Assembly (NCBI RefSeq): GCF_002813325.1
Contig: NZ_PHUG01000001.1
Coordinates: 5,022,001 to 5,086,000, forward strand
Direction of reading: 5' to 3'
Origin: Janthinobacterium sp. 64
GTDB taxonomy: Bacteria; Pseudomonadota; Gammaproteobacteria; Burkholderiales; Burkholderiaceae_D
DNA: 64,000 nt
In this document: positions 37,559-45,225 of the stretch, piece by piece
Layout: every line of letters begins with the position of its first letter
How positions within the stretch are numbered: position 1 is the first letter of the stretch
The notes under the pieces: generated by a model
What the model was told of the DNA's origin: nothing
What the model saw: only the letters and a program-made list of their open reading frames with translations
The model's database searches: none
Translations under genes and position numbers: made by a program

Positions 37559-38065
37559 TTAATAGCGCTGCAGCAAGCCGTTGACCACCTTGACCCTATC
37601 GCCAATCTGGTAGCCGGGCTGGGAGTTTTGCATGAGGGTGCGTGTGCTGCCGTCGTCCAGGCGCAGGGTGACCCGGTACTGCGTGTTGCCCGAGGTGGTG
37701 CCTGCCGTGCCGGAGCTGCCCGACTGCATGTCGCCGCTGCCCTGGTCCATGCCGCGCGCTACCGGCTCGATCGATTGCACCGTGGCGGAGGCGATGCTGA
37801 CACCCGATTGGCTGCCGTCCATGCTCATGGCGTTGTTGGCCGTGGAAGTGCGCGTGTCGGCGCTGCCTGTGCTGCTTGTGCTGGTGTCGCTCATGCTGCT
37901 GGTGGCGCCGGTGTTGGTCGTTGCGTTGCCCGTCGCGGTTGTGTTGCTGTAGTTTTCGCCGCTGCGACCATTCGTGCTGCTCATGCTGGTGCCGTTCGGA
38001 TTCGAACTGCAGGCGGCCAGCGTACACAGCAGGCCGGCCAGCGCCATGGTTTTTTTTGCTCTCAT
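37559..38065 (-). CDS. Outer-membrane lipoprotein with SlyB-like C-terminal part
   Basis: The start at 38065 (MRAKKTMALAGLL) gives 168 residues with a lipoprotein signal ending LAAC (lipobox), so the mature protein starts at a lipidated cysteine. Residues about 25-90 are extremely rich in Ser, Thr, Asn and Gly and are likely disordered. The C-terminal 70 residues (ATVQSIEPVARG, then YRVTLRLDDGSTRTL and YQIGDRVKVVNGLLQRY) resemble the OB-like end of SlyB/Pcp-type lipoproteins. A glycine-zipper is not apparent. The gene is convergent with the fusion gene. Role unknown; envelope stability is a guess from the family. Confidence 0.75.
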   Translation of the reverse strand: MRAKKTMALAGLLCTLAACSSNPNGTSMSSTNGRSGENYSNTTATGNATTNTGATSSMSDTSTSSTGSADTRTSTANNAMSMDGSQSGVSIASATVQSIEPVARGMDQGSGDMQSGSSGTAGTTSGNTQYRVTLRLDDGSTRTLMQNSQPGYQIGDRVKVVNGLLQRY

Positions 38066-38188
38066 CTTGTTCTCCTCTTGGTCTGACAAAGTGTTAACCC
38101 GGTTTCCAGGGTGCGGCGGAGGTCAGCGTCAATGACGCATGCCAGGCATGGCCGCAACTGCTGCTAGTAAGAGAGCAGGAGGACTGAG

Positions 38189-38359
38189 ATGTTCGGTACT
38201 TGTTATTTCACATTGAGGTACATCAAGCGCTTCAATTGTCGAGCTTGGTATAAAAGACATTCTTGTGCAGGGCGAGCACGGCGTTCGCGCTTTCCCCTTG
38301 TTCCCCGTTGCTTACTTCAGGAGAATAAATGTCTGCCGATTCCCATAGCGTCAAGCTGA
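38189..38359 (+). CDS. Possible 56-residue small protein overlapping the next gene
   Basis: A perfect AGGAGG six bases before ATG 38189 opens a 56-codon frame (MFGTCYFTLRYIKRFNCRAW...) that is basic and has six cysteines. It runs out of frame through the start of the 38329 gene. Composition differs from neighbouring genes and I recognise no family. It could be a real small protein, a leader peptide coupling translation of the next gene, or chance. Confidence 0.25.
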   Translation: MFGTCYFTLRYIKRFNCRAWYKRHSCAGRARRSRFPLVPRCLLQENKCLPIPIASS

Positions 38360-38628
38360 TCAATGAGCTGGTGATTGCGGTGTACGGTGCCCCGGGCGCT
38401 GCGAACGGGGCGCGCGCCCGCTATGCGCTGACCCAGGCGCTGCATGCCTTGACGAGGCTGTCACGGTCGGAGCAGTTGATGGAGATGCAGCGCGATGCGG
38501 CGCGTGCAGCGGGAGCGGCCAGCCGGCGCGAGATGCGCACGGCCTTGCGGCGCATCGCCAGCCGGGCGGCAGCCGGCCAGGGCCAGTTGCCGCTGGCGCT
38601 GGGCGCCAGCGATGGCGGCGCGCCGTGA
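38329..38628 (+). CDS. Hypothetical 99-residue helical protein
   Basis: The ATG follows CAGGAGAATAA, a good ribosome binding site. The product is alanine- and arginine-rich and probably all helical (SVKLINELVIAVYGAPGAAN, later HALTRLSRSEQLMEMQRDAA), without signal or membrane segment. I do not recognise a family. It ends immediately before, and convergent with, the vanZ-like gene. Confidence 0.7.
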   Translation: MSADSHSVKLINELVIAVYGAPGAANGARARYALTQALHALTRLSRSEQLMEMQRDAARAAGAASRREMRTALRRIASRAAAGQGQLPLALGASDGGAP

Positions 38629-39042
38629 TCAGCCCTGCTGTTTCTTCAGCGCGGCGGCGGCCATGCCAGGCCAGCAAAAGTAGAGCGGCAGCACCACCGC
38701 CGTGGCGGCCGTGATATCGACCACCCAGTCGCTGACGGCGCCACGGCGGTAAGGCAGGAAACTCTGGATGAATTCGTCCAGCGCGCCCATGGCCGCCACC
38801 ATCAGCACCGACAGCAGCGCGCGGCGCGCCATGCCGCCGGCCGTGCCGCTGAACAGGATCAGAGCCAGCACGCCATAGCCGACGGAATGCAGCACGCCGC
38901 CCGACGCATATTGGCCCACGTCCGCGCGCACGCCCGGTATGTCGCCGATCAAAATGACCAGGGCATACAGCAGCAGTGCGGTGCGGTAGCGCAGGCGTTC
39001 GTAGCGGTCGGCAAAACACAGTTCGGGCAAGGGGGCAGGCAT
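38629..39042 (-). CDS. VanZ-like membrane protein
   Basis: A 137-residue protein with about four membrane helices. The signature is the VanZ-type end: ALDEFIQSFLPYRRGAVSDW followed by VVDITAA, where the conserved DEhxQ and DhhhN/D motifs occur. The first helix (TALLLYALVILIGDIPG) and the middle LHSVGYGVLALILF also fit. VanZ itself gives low-level teicoplanin resistance, but most relatives have no known role. Stop codons of this and the previous gene are adjacent. Confidence 0.82.
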   Translation of the reverse strand: MPAPLPELCFADRYERLRYRTALLLYALVILIGDIPGVRADVGQYASGGVLHSVGYGVLALILFSGTAGGMARRALLSVLMVAAMGALDEFIQSFLPYRRGAVSDWVVDITAATAVVLPLYFCWPGMAAAALKKQQG

Positions 39043-39129
39043 GAGGCGTCAGGACAGGTGGAAAGGCCGCCACAATAGCATGGGCATGCCAGGTCACCAT
39101 GTTTTTGCGCAAGAGCTTGCCGATCAGGC

Positions 39130-39156
39130 AAAAAAAGGCCCGCGGGGACGCGGGCC
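39130..39156 (-). terminator. Intrinsic terminator between SDR region and vanZ-like gene
   Basis: Stem ggcccgc (39137-39143) with gcgggcc (39150-39156), and seven A on the plus strand before it, which read as seven U on the minus-strand RNA. Confidence 0.8.
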
Positions 39157-39312
39157 AAAAACCCAAATGAAATGGGTCAAGAGTTGAGAGTTGCTCGGTA
39201 CTCAGCATGTCGCGCGCCTTGCCGGCGCCCGCCACGGTCATGAAAGGGGAGTGGTGTGCCATCGCGGCACACCTGTCTGTAGTCAGGCATATCGGTTGCC
39301 TGTACAGCAGAT
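39130..39312 (-). ncRNA. Candidate structured small RNA or leader upstream of vanZ-like gene
   Basis: Three hairpins follow one another on the minus strand: a 6-bp stem (39284-39289 with 39297-39302), a perfect 8-bp stem GGTGTGCC/GGCACACC with a 5-base loop (39253-39273), and a terminator stem (39137-39156) with a seven-U tail (39130-39136). A TATACT box on the minus strand at 39319-39324 could start the transcript near 39312. The unit is either a free small RNA of about 180 bases or a terminating leader before the vanZ-like gene, whose start is 88 bases further on. Confidence 0.4.
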
Positions 39313-39436
39313 GAAGCAAGTATAGGGGGCGAAAATGACGAGCTGATGACACGCCGCAACATTTTTTCAGCGCCGGCATAGTGACTGGAAAAACCGGGCG
39401 GGATGGCAAGAATGGCCATGTTTCATTCGTGATAGC

Positions 39437-39466
39437 AAAAAAAAGCCCGCTGGTGAAAGCGGGCTT
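39437..39466 (-). terminator. Intrinsic terminator after the SDR gene
   Basis: aagcccgc (39443-39450) pairs with gcgggctt (39459-39466); eight A at 39437-39444 supply the U tail on the minus strand. It is about 120 bases after the SDR stop. Confidence 0.8.
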
Positions 39467-39583
39467 AAAACTATTTTCTTGGAGGAGAATAGTGGAGACA
39501 GGTGCATTATGCTGCGTCGCACGATATGTGTCTAATGATCTTTCTAGATATGCATTATTATTTTTTGATATAACTCGCCTGTT

Positions 39584-40348
39584 TCACTCTTTCACGGGCA
39601 CCGTGTAGTTGAGTGCCATGCGTCCGCCATCGACATAGATGGTCTGGCCCGTCATGTAGGTGGCGTCGTCGCTGGCCAGGAAGGCGGCGATGCCGGCCAC
39701 TTCTTCCGGTTCGCCGCAGCGGCCCAGCGGCGTGCGCGACAATATCGTGTGGCGCGCCTCCGGGCTCGACAGCACCGCCTGCCTGGCCAGTTCCGTCAGG
39801 ATGGTGCCCGGGCCGATGCCGTTCACGCGCACGCCGTACGTGGCCAGGTTCAGGGCCATGACCTTGGTCAGCTGGTTGATGGCGCCTTTCGATACCACGT
39901 ACGGCACCTGGTTCGGGATCGCCAGCTCCGCATTCACACTGGACATATTGATGATGCAGCCGCTGTTGCGCTTGACCATCTCGCGCGCCACGGCCTGGCC
40001 GCACAGGAACATCGATTTCAGGTTGATGCGCATGACCCGGTCGAAATCGTCTTCGCAGACATCGAGGAAATCGGCCGCGTGCGTCACGCCCGCATTGTTG
40101 ACGAGGATATCGATGTGGCCGAACTGCGCCAACGTTTCCTTCAGCATGGCGTCCACATCCGCCTTCTGGCTGACGTCGGCGCAAAAGAAGCGCGCCTGCG
40201 GGCCGAGCGCGGCGGCCGCCTGCGCGCCTTCTTCCTTGATGTCGACCAGCATCACCTGCGCTCCTTCGGCGATCAGGCGGGTGGCGCATGCCAGGCCGAT
40301 GCCTTGCGTGGCGCCCGTGACGATGGCGGTTTTATTGACTAGTTTCAT
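39584..40348 (-). CDS. Short-chain dehydrogenase/reductase
   Basis: A 254-residue classical SDR. The cofactor loop TGATQGIG is at residues 11-18, NNAG follows around residue 90, and the catalytic Ser (NMSSVNAEL) and YVVSK are in place. The acidic residue after the second strand (LVDIKEE) suggests NAD preference. It probably oxidises a sugar or hydroxy acid; relatives include glucose, fucose or galactose dehydrogenases, but the substrate is not determined. The gene is monocistronic, with its own terminator downstream and the TPM operon upstream on the same strand, 23 bases away. Confidence 0.9.
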   Translation of the reverse strand: MKLVNKTAIVTGATQGIGLACATRLIAEGAQVMLVDIKEEGAQAAAALGPQARFFCADVSQKADVDAMLKETLAQFGHIDILVNNAGVTHAADFLDVCEDDFDRVMRINLKSMFLCGQAVAREMVKRNSGCIINMSSVNAELAIPNQVPYVVSKGAINQLTKVMALNLATYGVRVNGIGPGTILTELARQAVLSSPEARHTILSRTPLGRCGEPEEVAGIAAFLASDDATYMTGQTIYVDGGRMALNYTVPVKE

Positions 40349-40371
40349 GTAATCGCCTCAGCAAAAAAAAA

Positions 40372-40893
40372 TCAGAGGAGGATGGGTTCGTTCGGCAACT
40401 GGTTGCCGCGCGTGCCATCGGCGGGAAAGTGGCTTTGCAGCAAGGTATTCAGCTGCGCCAGTGCTTCCAGCGTGCTGTCGTGGTAATTGCCATCCTTGAA
40501 GCCGCCCGTCATGGTGCGGCACACGGCTTGCCACTGTTCCGGCGTGACGCGGCGGCCCACGTTGCGGTCGGCCACGATATCGACCTGGTGCTCGGCCAGG
40601 TTGATGTAGATCAGCACGCCGACGTTGTCTTCCGTATCCCACACGCCATACTGGGCGAACAGTTCGCGCGCCCGCTCGCGGTTGCTCACGCCCTGGTAAG
40701 CCATGCCGGGTGTCAATGCCGCCTCGACGATCAGACGCACTTCCGCCTGGTGCATCGCTTCACCGTCGGCAATCGCCGTCTCGATGGCTTTCAGTGTACG
40801 TTCCGGAAAGGCCTGGCGCGCCGTTGCCGGCGTGCCGCGCAAATGTTTTAAAGCGCGCCCGCAGCGCTGGCCAAATGTCAGTTGTTTCGTCAT
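40372..40893 (-). CDS. TPM domain protein, cytosolic
   Basis: The ATG at 40893 (MTKQLTFGQRCG) overlaps the last base of the upstream stop codon and gives 173 residues. The TPM domain (PF04536) shows ETAIADGEAMHQAEVRLIVE, RARELFAQYGVWDTEDNVG and LIYINLAEHQVDIVADR. Unlike its neighbour it has neither signal peptide nor membrane helix. TPM domains are found in photosystem assembly and membrane proteins; no function is fixed for this short form. It is the last gene of the lemA-TPM-TPM operon. Confidence 0.85.
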   Translation of the reverse strand: MTKQLTFGQRCGRALKHLRGTPATARQAFPERTLKAIETAIADGEAMHQAEVRLIVEAALTPGMAYQGVSNRERARELFAQYGVWDTEDNVGVLIYINLAEHQVDIVADRNVGRRVTPEQWQAVCRTMTGGFKDGNYHDSTLEALAQLNTLLQSHFPADGTRGNQLPNEPILL

Positions 40894-41723
40894 TACCAAT
40901 CTCCCGAGGCGCCGCCGCCGTCAAATCCGCCGCCGCCGCCACCGAAACCACCGCCGCCACCGCCAAAACCACCGCCGCCGCCGAAGCCTCCGCCACCACC
41001 GCGGTTGTTCAGCGCCTGGCTCAAAATGCTGCCCAGCACGACACCGGTGGCGCCGCTGGACCAGTTGCTGCCGCGCTGCAGGCGGTTAGGCCCGCCGCGC
41101 GAACGGAACAGGGTCAGCACGACGAGGAAGCCGAAGAACAGCAGCGGCAGCCAGAACGTCAGGCCGCCCGCTTCCACGGTGGCTGGCGCCTTTTGCTGTG
41201 CCGGAGCGGGAAATTGCTCCTGGTTCAGCAGGGTGGCAATCGACCCCACGCCGGCGACCAGGCCGCCGTAATAGTCGTTTTGCTTGAAATGCGGGGCGAT
41301 CACGTCTTGCAGGATGCGTTTCGATTGCGCATCCGTCAGCACGCCCTGCACGCCGCGGCCCGCTTCGATGCGCAGGCGGCGCAGCGACGATGGGTTGTCT
41401 TTCGCCACCATCAGCAGCACGCCGTCATCGACGCCCTTGCGGCCCAGCTTCCAGGCATCGGTCACGCGGATGCTGTATTGCTCGATGGCTTCCGGTTCCG
41501 TGCTCTTGACCAGCAGCACGGCGATCTGGCTGCCCGTCTTGGCTTCGTAGTCGGCCAGCACGCCTTCCAGCGCCGCCTTTTGCTTGGCGTCGAGCATGCC
41601 GGCGTTGTCCGTCACGCGCGCGGCCAGCGGCGGCACGGGCTGCAAGCCCTGCGCGCCGGCTGGCGCCATCGTCCACAGCAGCAGCGCCGTCGCCAGCGCC
41701 GCGAGGTAGGACCAGGCTTTCAT
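40893..41723 (-). CDS. TPM domain membrane protein with glycine-rich tail
   Basis: The ATG at 41723 (MKAWSYLAALATALLL) gives 276 residues: signal peptide ending in AGAQG, a periplasmic TPM domain (RVTDNAGMLDAKQKAALEGV, SQIAVLLVKSTEPEAIEQYS, WKLGRKGVDDGVLLMVA), one membrane helix (LTFWLPLLFFGFLVVLTLF) and a tail of GGGGGFGG-type repeats ending GASGDW. This YgcG/TPM architecture is typical beside lemA. The tail is encoded by simple GCC/CCG repeats at 40905-41000 that may vary in length. Function is unknown. Confidence 0.9.
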   Translation of the reverse strand: MKAWSYLAALATALLLWTMAPAGAQGLQPVPPLAARVTDNAGMLDAKQKAALEGVLADYEAKTGSQIAVLLVKSTEPEAIEQYSIRVTDAWKLGRKGVDDGVLLMVAKDNPSSLRRLRIEAGRGVQGVLTDAQSKRILQDVIAPHFKQNDYYGGLVAGVGSIATLLNQEQFPAPAQQKAPATVEAGGLTFWLPLLFFGFLVVLTLFRSRGGPNRLQRGSNWSSGATGVVLGSILSQALNNRGGGGGFGGGGGFGGGGGGFGGGGGGFDGGGASGDW

Positions 41724-41724
41724 C

Positions 41725-42339
41725 TTATTTGCCAAAGTTGACGGTCGGCGCGGTCGAGATGGCTTTTTCGTTTTCCACCGTGAACGATGGCTTGACCTTG
41801 TAGCCGAAGACCATGGCCGTCAGGTTGTTCGGGAAGCTGCGCGCATGCACGTTGTAATCCTGCACGGCCACGATGTAGCGCTGGCGCGCCACGGTGATGC
41901 GGTTTTCCGTGCCTTCCAGTTGCGACTGCAGGTCGCGGAAGCTGGTATCGGCCTTCAGGTCCGGATATTTCTCGGACACCACCATCAGGCGCGACAGGGC
42001 CGACGACAGCTGGCCCTGCACTTGCTGGAATTTCTCGAACGCGGCCGGATCGTTCAGCACTTCGGGCGTGATCTGGAAACTGGTGGCGGCCGCGCGCGCC
42101 TTGGTCACCGCTTCCAGCGTTTCGCGCTCGTGCGTGGCATAGCCCTTGACGGTATTGACCAGGTTGGGGATCAGGTCGGCGCGGCGCTGGTACTGGTTGA
42201 CCACTTCGCCCCAGGCGGCCTTGGTGGCTTCATCCTTGCTCTGGAAGTCGTTGTAGCCGCAGCCCGTCAGGACGCCGGCTAGCACGGTGATGCTCAGGGC
42301 CAGGCGCAGCCATTTGGTGAATTGATTGGTGATTTGCAT
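41725..42339 (-). CDS. lemA: LemA family lipoprotein
   Basis: The ATG at 42339 (MQITNQFTKWLRL) gives 204 residues with a lipobox LTGC. The LemA core is evident: WGEVVNQYQRRADLIPNLVN, TVKGYATHERETLEAV, SEKYPDLKAD and ENRITVARQRYIVAVQDYN. LemA proteins are coiled-coil envelope proteins of unclear function, usually encoded with TPM proteins as here. One base separates its stop from the next start, indicating an operon. GGAACCC precedes the ATG. Confidence 0.94.
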   Translation of the reverse strand: MQITNQFTKWLRLALSITVLAGVLTGCGYNDFQSKDEATKAAWGEVVNQYQRRADLIPNLVNTVKGYATHERETLEAVTKARAAATSFQITPEVLNDPAAFEKFQQVQGQLSSALSRLMVVSEKYPDLKADTSFRDLQSQLEGTENRITVARQRYIVAVQDYNVHARSFPNNLTAMVFGYKVKPSFTVENEKAISTAPTVNFGK

Positions 42340-42435
42340 GATGGGTTCCGTGCCGAGTAAAAGGGATGGGGCAAATATACCTGAAACGGCCCGCAATGGC
42401 GTTTTAATCAGCGCCGGCTGCCACCACCGGCTGAC

Positions 42436-42464
42436 TTGACAGGACCGCGCCGCGTTACAATACG
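42436..42464 (+). promoter_or_regulatory. Likely pyrF promoter
   Basis: A perfect TTGACA at 42436-42441 is followed after 16-17 bases by a CAATAC/AATACG box, about 33 bases before the pyrF start. The -10 match is weak. Confidence 0.4.
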
Positions 42465-42496
42465 GGGTTTGCAACTGAATATAGAGAAGGTGTGCC

Positions 42497-43321
42497 GTGA
42501 ATTTCATCAATAAATTATCCGCCGCATGGACGGCCAATAATTCCCTGCTGTGCGTGGGCCTCGACCCCGACCTGGCGAAACTGCCGGCCGAACTGCGCGA
42601 CCTGCCCGATGGAATCACCACCTTTTGCACGCGCATCATCGATGCGACGGCCGACCTGGCCTGCGCCTTCAAGCCGCAGATCGCCTATTTTGCCGCGCTG
42701 GGCGCGGAAAAGCAGCTGGAAGACATCTGCCGCTACTTGCGCGAACATTATCCGCACATCCCCCTGATCCTCGACGCGAAACGGGGCGACATCGGCGCGA
42801 CGGCCACGCAGTACGCGCGCGAAGCGTTCGAGCGCTATGGCGCCGACGCCGTCACCGTCAACCCCTACATGGGCGAGGATTCGCTCGATCCCTACCTGGC
42901 GTGGAAAGACCGCGGCGTGATCATCCTGTGCCGCACCTCGAACCCGGGCGGCTCGGACCTGCAATTCCTGAATACGGATGGCGAACCGCTGTACCAGCGC
43001 GTGGCGCGCCTGGTGGCCAATAAATGGAACAAGAATGGCCAGTGCGCGCTCGTCGTCGGCGCCACTTTTCCTGAAGAACTGGCGCAAGTGCGCGCCATCG
43101 TCGGCGACATGCCGCTGCTGGTGCCCGGCATCGGTGCCCAGGGCGGCGACATCGCGGCGACAGTTGGCGCGGGCCAGACGGCGAACGGCATGGGCATGAT
43201 GATCAGCTCGTCGCGCGCCATCATCTACGCCACGCCGCACGATGGCGAAGACTGGGCCGACGCGGCGCGCCGCGTGGCCATTGAAACGCGCGATGCGATC
43301 AATCAGCATCGTTCGGTTTAA
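42497..43321 (+). CDS. pyrF: Orotidine-5'-phosphate decarboxylase, type 2
   Basis: A 274-residue enzyme. The catalytic motif [18 protein letters not shown] holds the conserved Asp-Lys-Asp residues, and [14 protein letters not shown] and [12 protein letters not shown] are family hallmarks of the long (type 2) form. It makes UMP in the last step of pyrimidine synthesis. It is monocistronic and is followed by two hairpin-forming repeats, not a recognisable intrinsic terminator. Confidence 0.96.
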   Translation: MNFINKLSAAWTANNSLLCVGLDPDLAKLPAELRDLPDGITTFCTRIIDATADLACAFKPQIAYFAALGAEKQLEDICRYLREHYPHIPLILDAKRGDIGATATQYAREAFERYGADAVTVNPYMGEDSLDPYLAWKDRGVIILCRTSNPGGSDLQFLNTDGEPLYQRVARLVANKWNKNGQCALVVGATFPEELAQVRAIVGDMPLLVPGIGAQGGDIAATVGAGQTANGMGMMISSSRAIIYATPHDGEDWADAARRVAIETRDAINQHRSV

Positions 43322-43339
43322 GCACTATCCATAAAAAAT

Positions 43340-43438
43340 GTAGGTCGGGTTAGGCCAGCGGCCGTAACCCGACAACACCGGTAACGTCAACAATGTTGTC
43401 GGATTACGCGGGCCTTCTGCCCGCTAATCCGACCTACG
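43340..43438. repeat. REP/BIME-like palindromic repeat, two hairpins
   Basis: Outer ends gtaggtcgg (from 43340) and ccgacctac (to 43438) are inverted repeats. Inside are two separate hairpins, gtcgggtta...taacccgac and gtcggatta...taatccgac, each with its own GC-rich inner stem. This layout is that of a bacterial interspersed palindromic element; I recall similar sequences between genes in several proteobacteria. It may end pyrF transcription. Confidence 0.7.
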
Positions 43439-43510
43439 GCTGCAAATTGAGCGCGCGATGTGATCAAAGCGCAACGTGCGGGCTGAAAAATTACATTCAG
43501 CAGGCCTCAC

Positions 43511-43630
43511 GGCGCCTAACAAAACCGTAGCGAGCGGAAGGGAGAGGTGGTCGAGAAGCGCAACCGTACTCTAGTACGGTGAGCATCGCAGGCCACCTAT
43601 ACCGACGCGCAGTAGGTTTGGTTAGGTGCG
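43511..43630. repeat. Long imperfect palindrome, MITE-like
   Basis: Ends ggcgcctaacaaaacc (43511-43526) and ggtttggttaggtgcg (43615-43630) are near-perfect inverted repeats. The middle contains aggtgg/ccacct arms and a perfect palindrome ccgtactctagtacgg at 43564-43579. The whole 120 bases can fold as one hairpin. It has no coding content and ends just at the stop of the exonuclease gene. A small non-autonomous mobile element or structured repeat is likely. Confidence 0.65.
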
Positions 43631-43631
43631 A

Positions 43632-45080
43632 CTAATCGCGCATGGGCGCCACCATCTCCGCGTAATCGTACAGCTCGCCCAATATTTCTTCCCCCCGCTC
43701 ATCGACCGACTCCGACACCACGTCGATCTCCGTAAACAGCATTTCGATGTTGCGGGCGCCGCCGTCGCCGTCGAACAGGCGGGCGGCGCGGTGCTGTTCC
43801 CAGCGCAAGCTTTCCGCTTCGCTCAGGGTTTGCGGGAAATTGCGGGCGCGGTAGCGGAACAGCAGTTCCTGCAGGCGCTCGTCGGCAAACGAGGGGCGGG
43901 CCGTGGCCAGCCTGGCCGGCGTGTCGCGGCGCAGGGATTCGAGCAGACGGCGGTCGTCGTTGCTGACGAAACCGTTGTACAAATCCTCATCCACGTCCAG
44001 CGCGGCATTCGCGCCCGGGCGCTGGAACACTTCGGCCCAGATCGCATCCATGTTCGGCGCCGCGGCGGCCAGCTGGGCGTTGACCTTCGCCGCATCCACG
44101 TCGATGCCCCATTGCGCAGCCATGGCCGGCGACAGGGTTTTTAAATTGCCGACCAGCATGGGCGACTTGTTCAGGTGCACGCTTTTCACGGGCAGGCGCG
44201 TCATGCCTTCCGGCATGGCTTCCTTGCGCGTAAACAGGCTCGTGCGGATGGTGTCGGCGTCCAGACTGAACAGTTCGCGCGGATCGTAGGCGCAATCCCA
44301 GACGAGGATTTCATTTTTGTTGCTCGGGTGCGTGGCCAGCGGCCAGACGATGCCCAGGCAGCCCCGTTCGGCGGGGAACATGCCCGACACGTGCAGGAAG
44401 GGCTGGCGCTCGGCGGCGGCCAGGTGCATGCCCATTTCGCTGGCGACCCTGTCCTTCTTGTGCAGGGCCAGGCAGAATTCGAACAGTTTCGGCTGCTTTT
44501 CGCGGATCAGGCGGGCCAGGGCGATGGTGGCGCGCACGTCGGACAGCGCATCGTGCGCCGCTTCGTGCACCAGGCCATTGGCCTTGCTCAGGTGTTCCAG
44601 CTTAAAACTGGTCTGGCCATCGTCGCGCTTCGGCCATTGCATGCCTTCCGGGCGCAGCGCGTGCGTCATGCGCACCACGTCGAGGATGTCCCAGCGGCCG
44701 CAATGGTTTTTCCATTCGCGCGCATACGGGTCGATCAGGTTGCGCCAGAACAGGAAACGCGTGACTTCATCGTCGAAACGGATGGTGTTGTAGCCCACGC
44801 CGATGGTGCCTGGTTCCGAAAAGGCCGCTTCGATGGTGGCGGCGAACTGGTGCTCGGGCACGCCCAGCTGCAAGCACTGCTGCGGCGTGATGCCCGTGAT
44901 CAGGCACGCTTGCGGATCGGGCAGGAAATCATTGGCAGGCTGGCAATACAGCATGATCGGCTCGCCGATCTCGTTGAGGTCGGCATCCGTGCGGATGGCG
45001 GCGAACTGGGCCGGGCGGTCGCGGCGCGGCTGGGCGCCAAAGGTTTCGTAGTCGTGCCAAAGGAAAGTCTGGGTAGTCAT
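43632..45080 (-). CDS. sbcB: Exodeoxyribonuclease I
   Basis: A 482-residue protein. The DEDDh exonuclease domain starts with FLWHDYETFGAQPRRDRPAQ, and GIGVGYNTIRFDDE-like and HDALSDVRATIALARLI blocks carry the remaining acidic residues and histidine. The C-terminal half has the SH3-like and extended ExoI regions. ExoI degrades single-stranded DNA 3' to 5' and works in recombination and mismatch repair. Length matches E. coli ExoI (475). Its stop codon borders the MITE-like palindrome. Confidence 0.95.
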   Translation of the reverse strand: MTTQTFLWHDYETFGAQPRRDRPAQFAAIRTDADLNEIGEPIMLYCQPANDFLPDPQACLITGITPQQCLQLGVPEHQFAATIEAAFSEPGTIGVGYNTIRFDDEVTRFLFWRNLIDPYAREWKNHCGRWDILDVVRMTHALRPEGMQWPKRDDGQTSFKLEHLSKANGLVHEAAHDALSDVRATIALARLIREKQPKLFEFCLALHKKDRVASEMGMHLAAAERQPFLHVSGMFPAERGCLGIVWPLATHPSNKNEILVWDCAYDPRELFSLDADTIRTSLFTRKEAMPEGMTRLPVKSVHLNKSPMLVGNLKTLSPAMAAQWGIDVDAAKVNAQLAAAAPNMDAIWAEVFQRPGANAALDVDEDLYNGFVSNDDRRLLESLRRDTPARLATARPSFADERLQELLFRYRARNFPQTLSEAESLRWEQHRAARLFDGDGGARNIEMLFTEIDVVSESVDERGEEILGELYDYAEMVAPMRD

Positions 45081-45225
45081 TGATGTCGTTGCTGAATTGG
45101 TTATCTGGGCCGCTCAAAGCGTCGCTGCTACAGTTTTCTGAAAACCTGCCGATACTACATGAGAGGATGGTCATCATGGCGTTTCCCGCATGGTGGCATA
45201 TATTGCCCGTTCAAGGAGGTCTATC

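Larger units (their letters stand above)
39043..39583. other. Long non-coding interval between vanZ-like gene and SDR gene
   Basis: This 541-base interval holds two minus-strand terminators (39130-39156 and 39437-39466), the candidate small RNA between them, and an AT-rich stretch next to the SDR stop. The open frames on the minus strand here read straight through the terminator hairpins and look like chance. Confidence 0.6.

Noticed and set aside
39177..39419. 80-codon minus-strand ORF in the interval before the SDR gene
   Set aside because: It lies within the candidate small RNA and its composition is not protein-like; no ribosome binding site.
43511..43630. Palindrome considered as a tRNA or attachment site
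   Set aside because: No cloverleaf, anticodon arm or CCA end can be formed; the fold is a single long hairpin.
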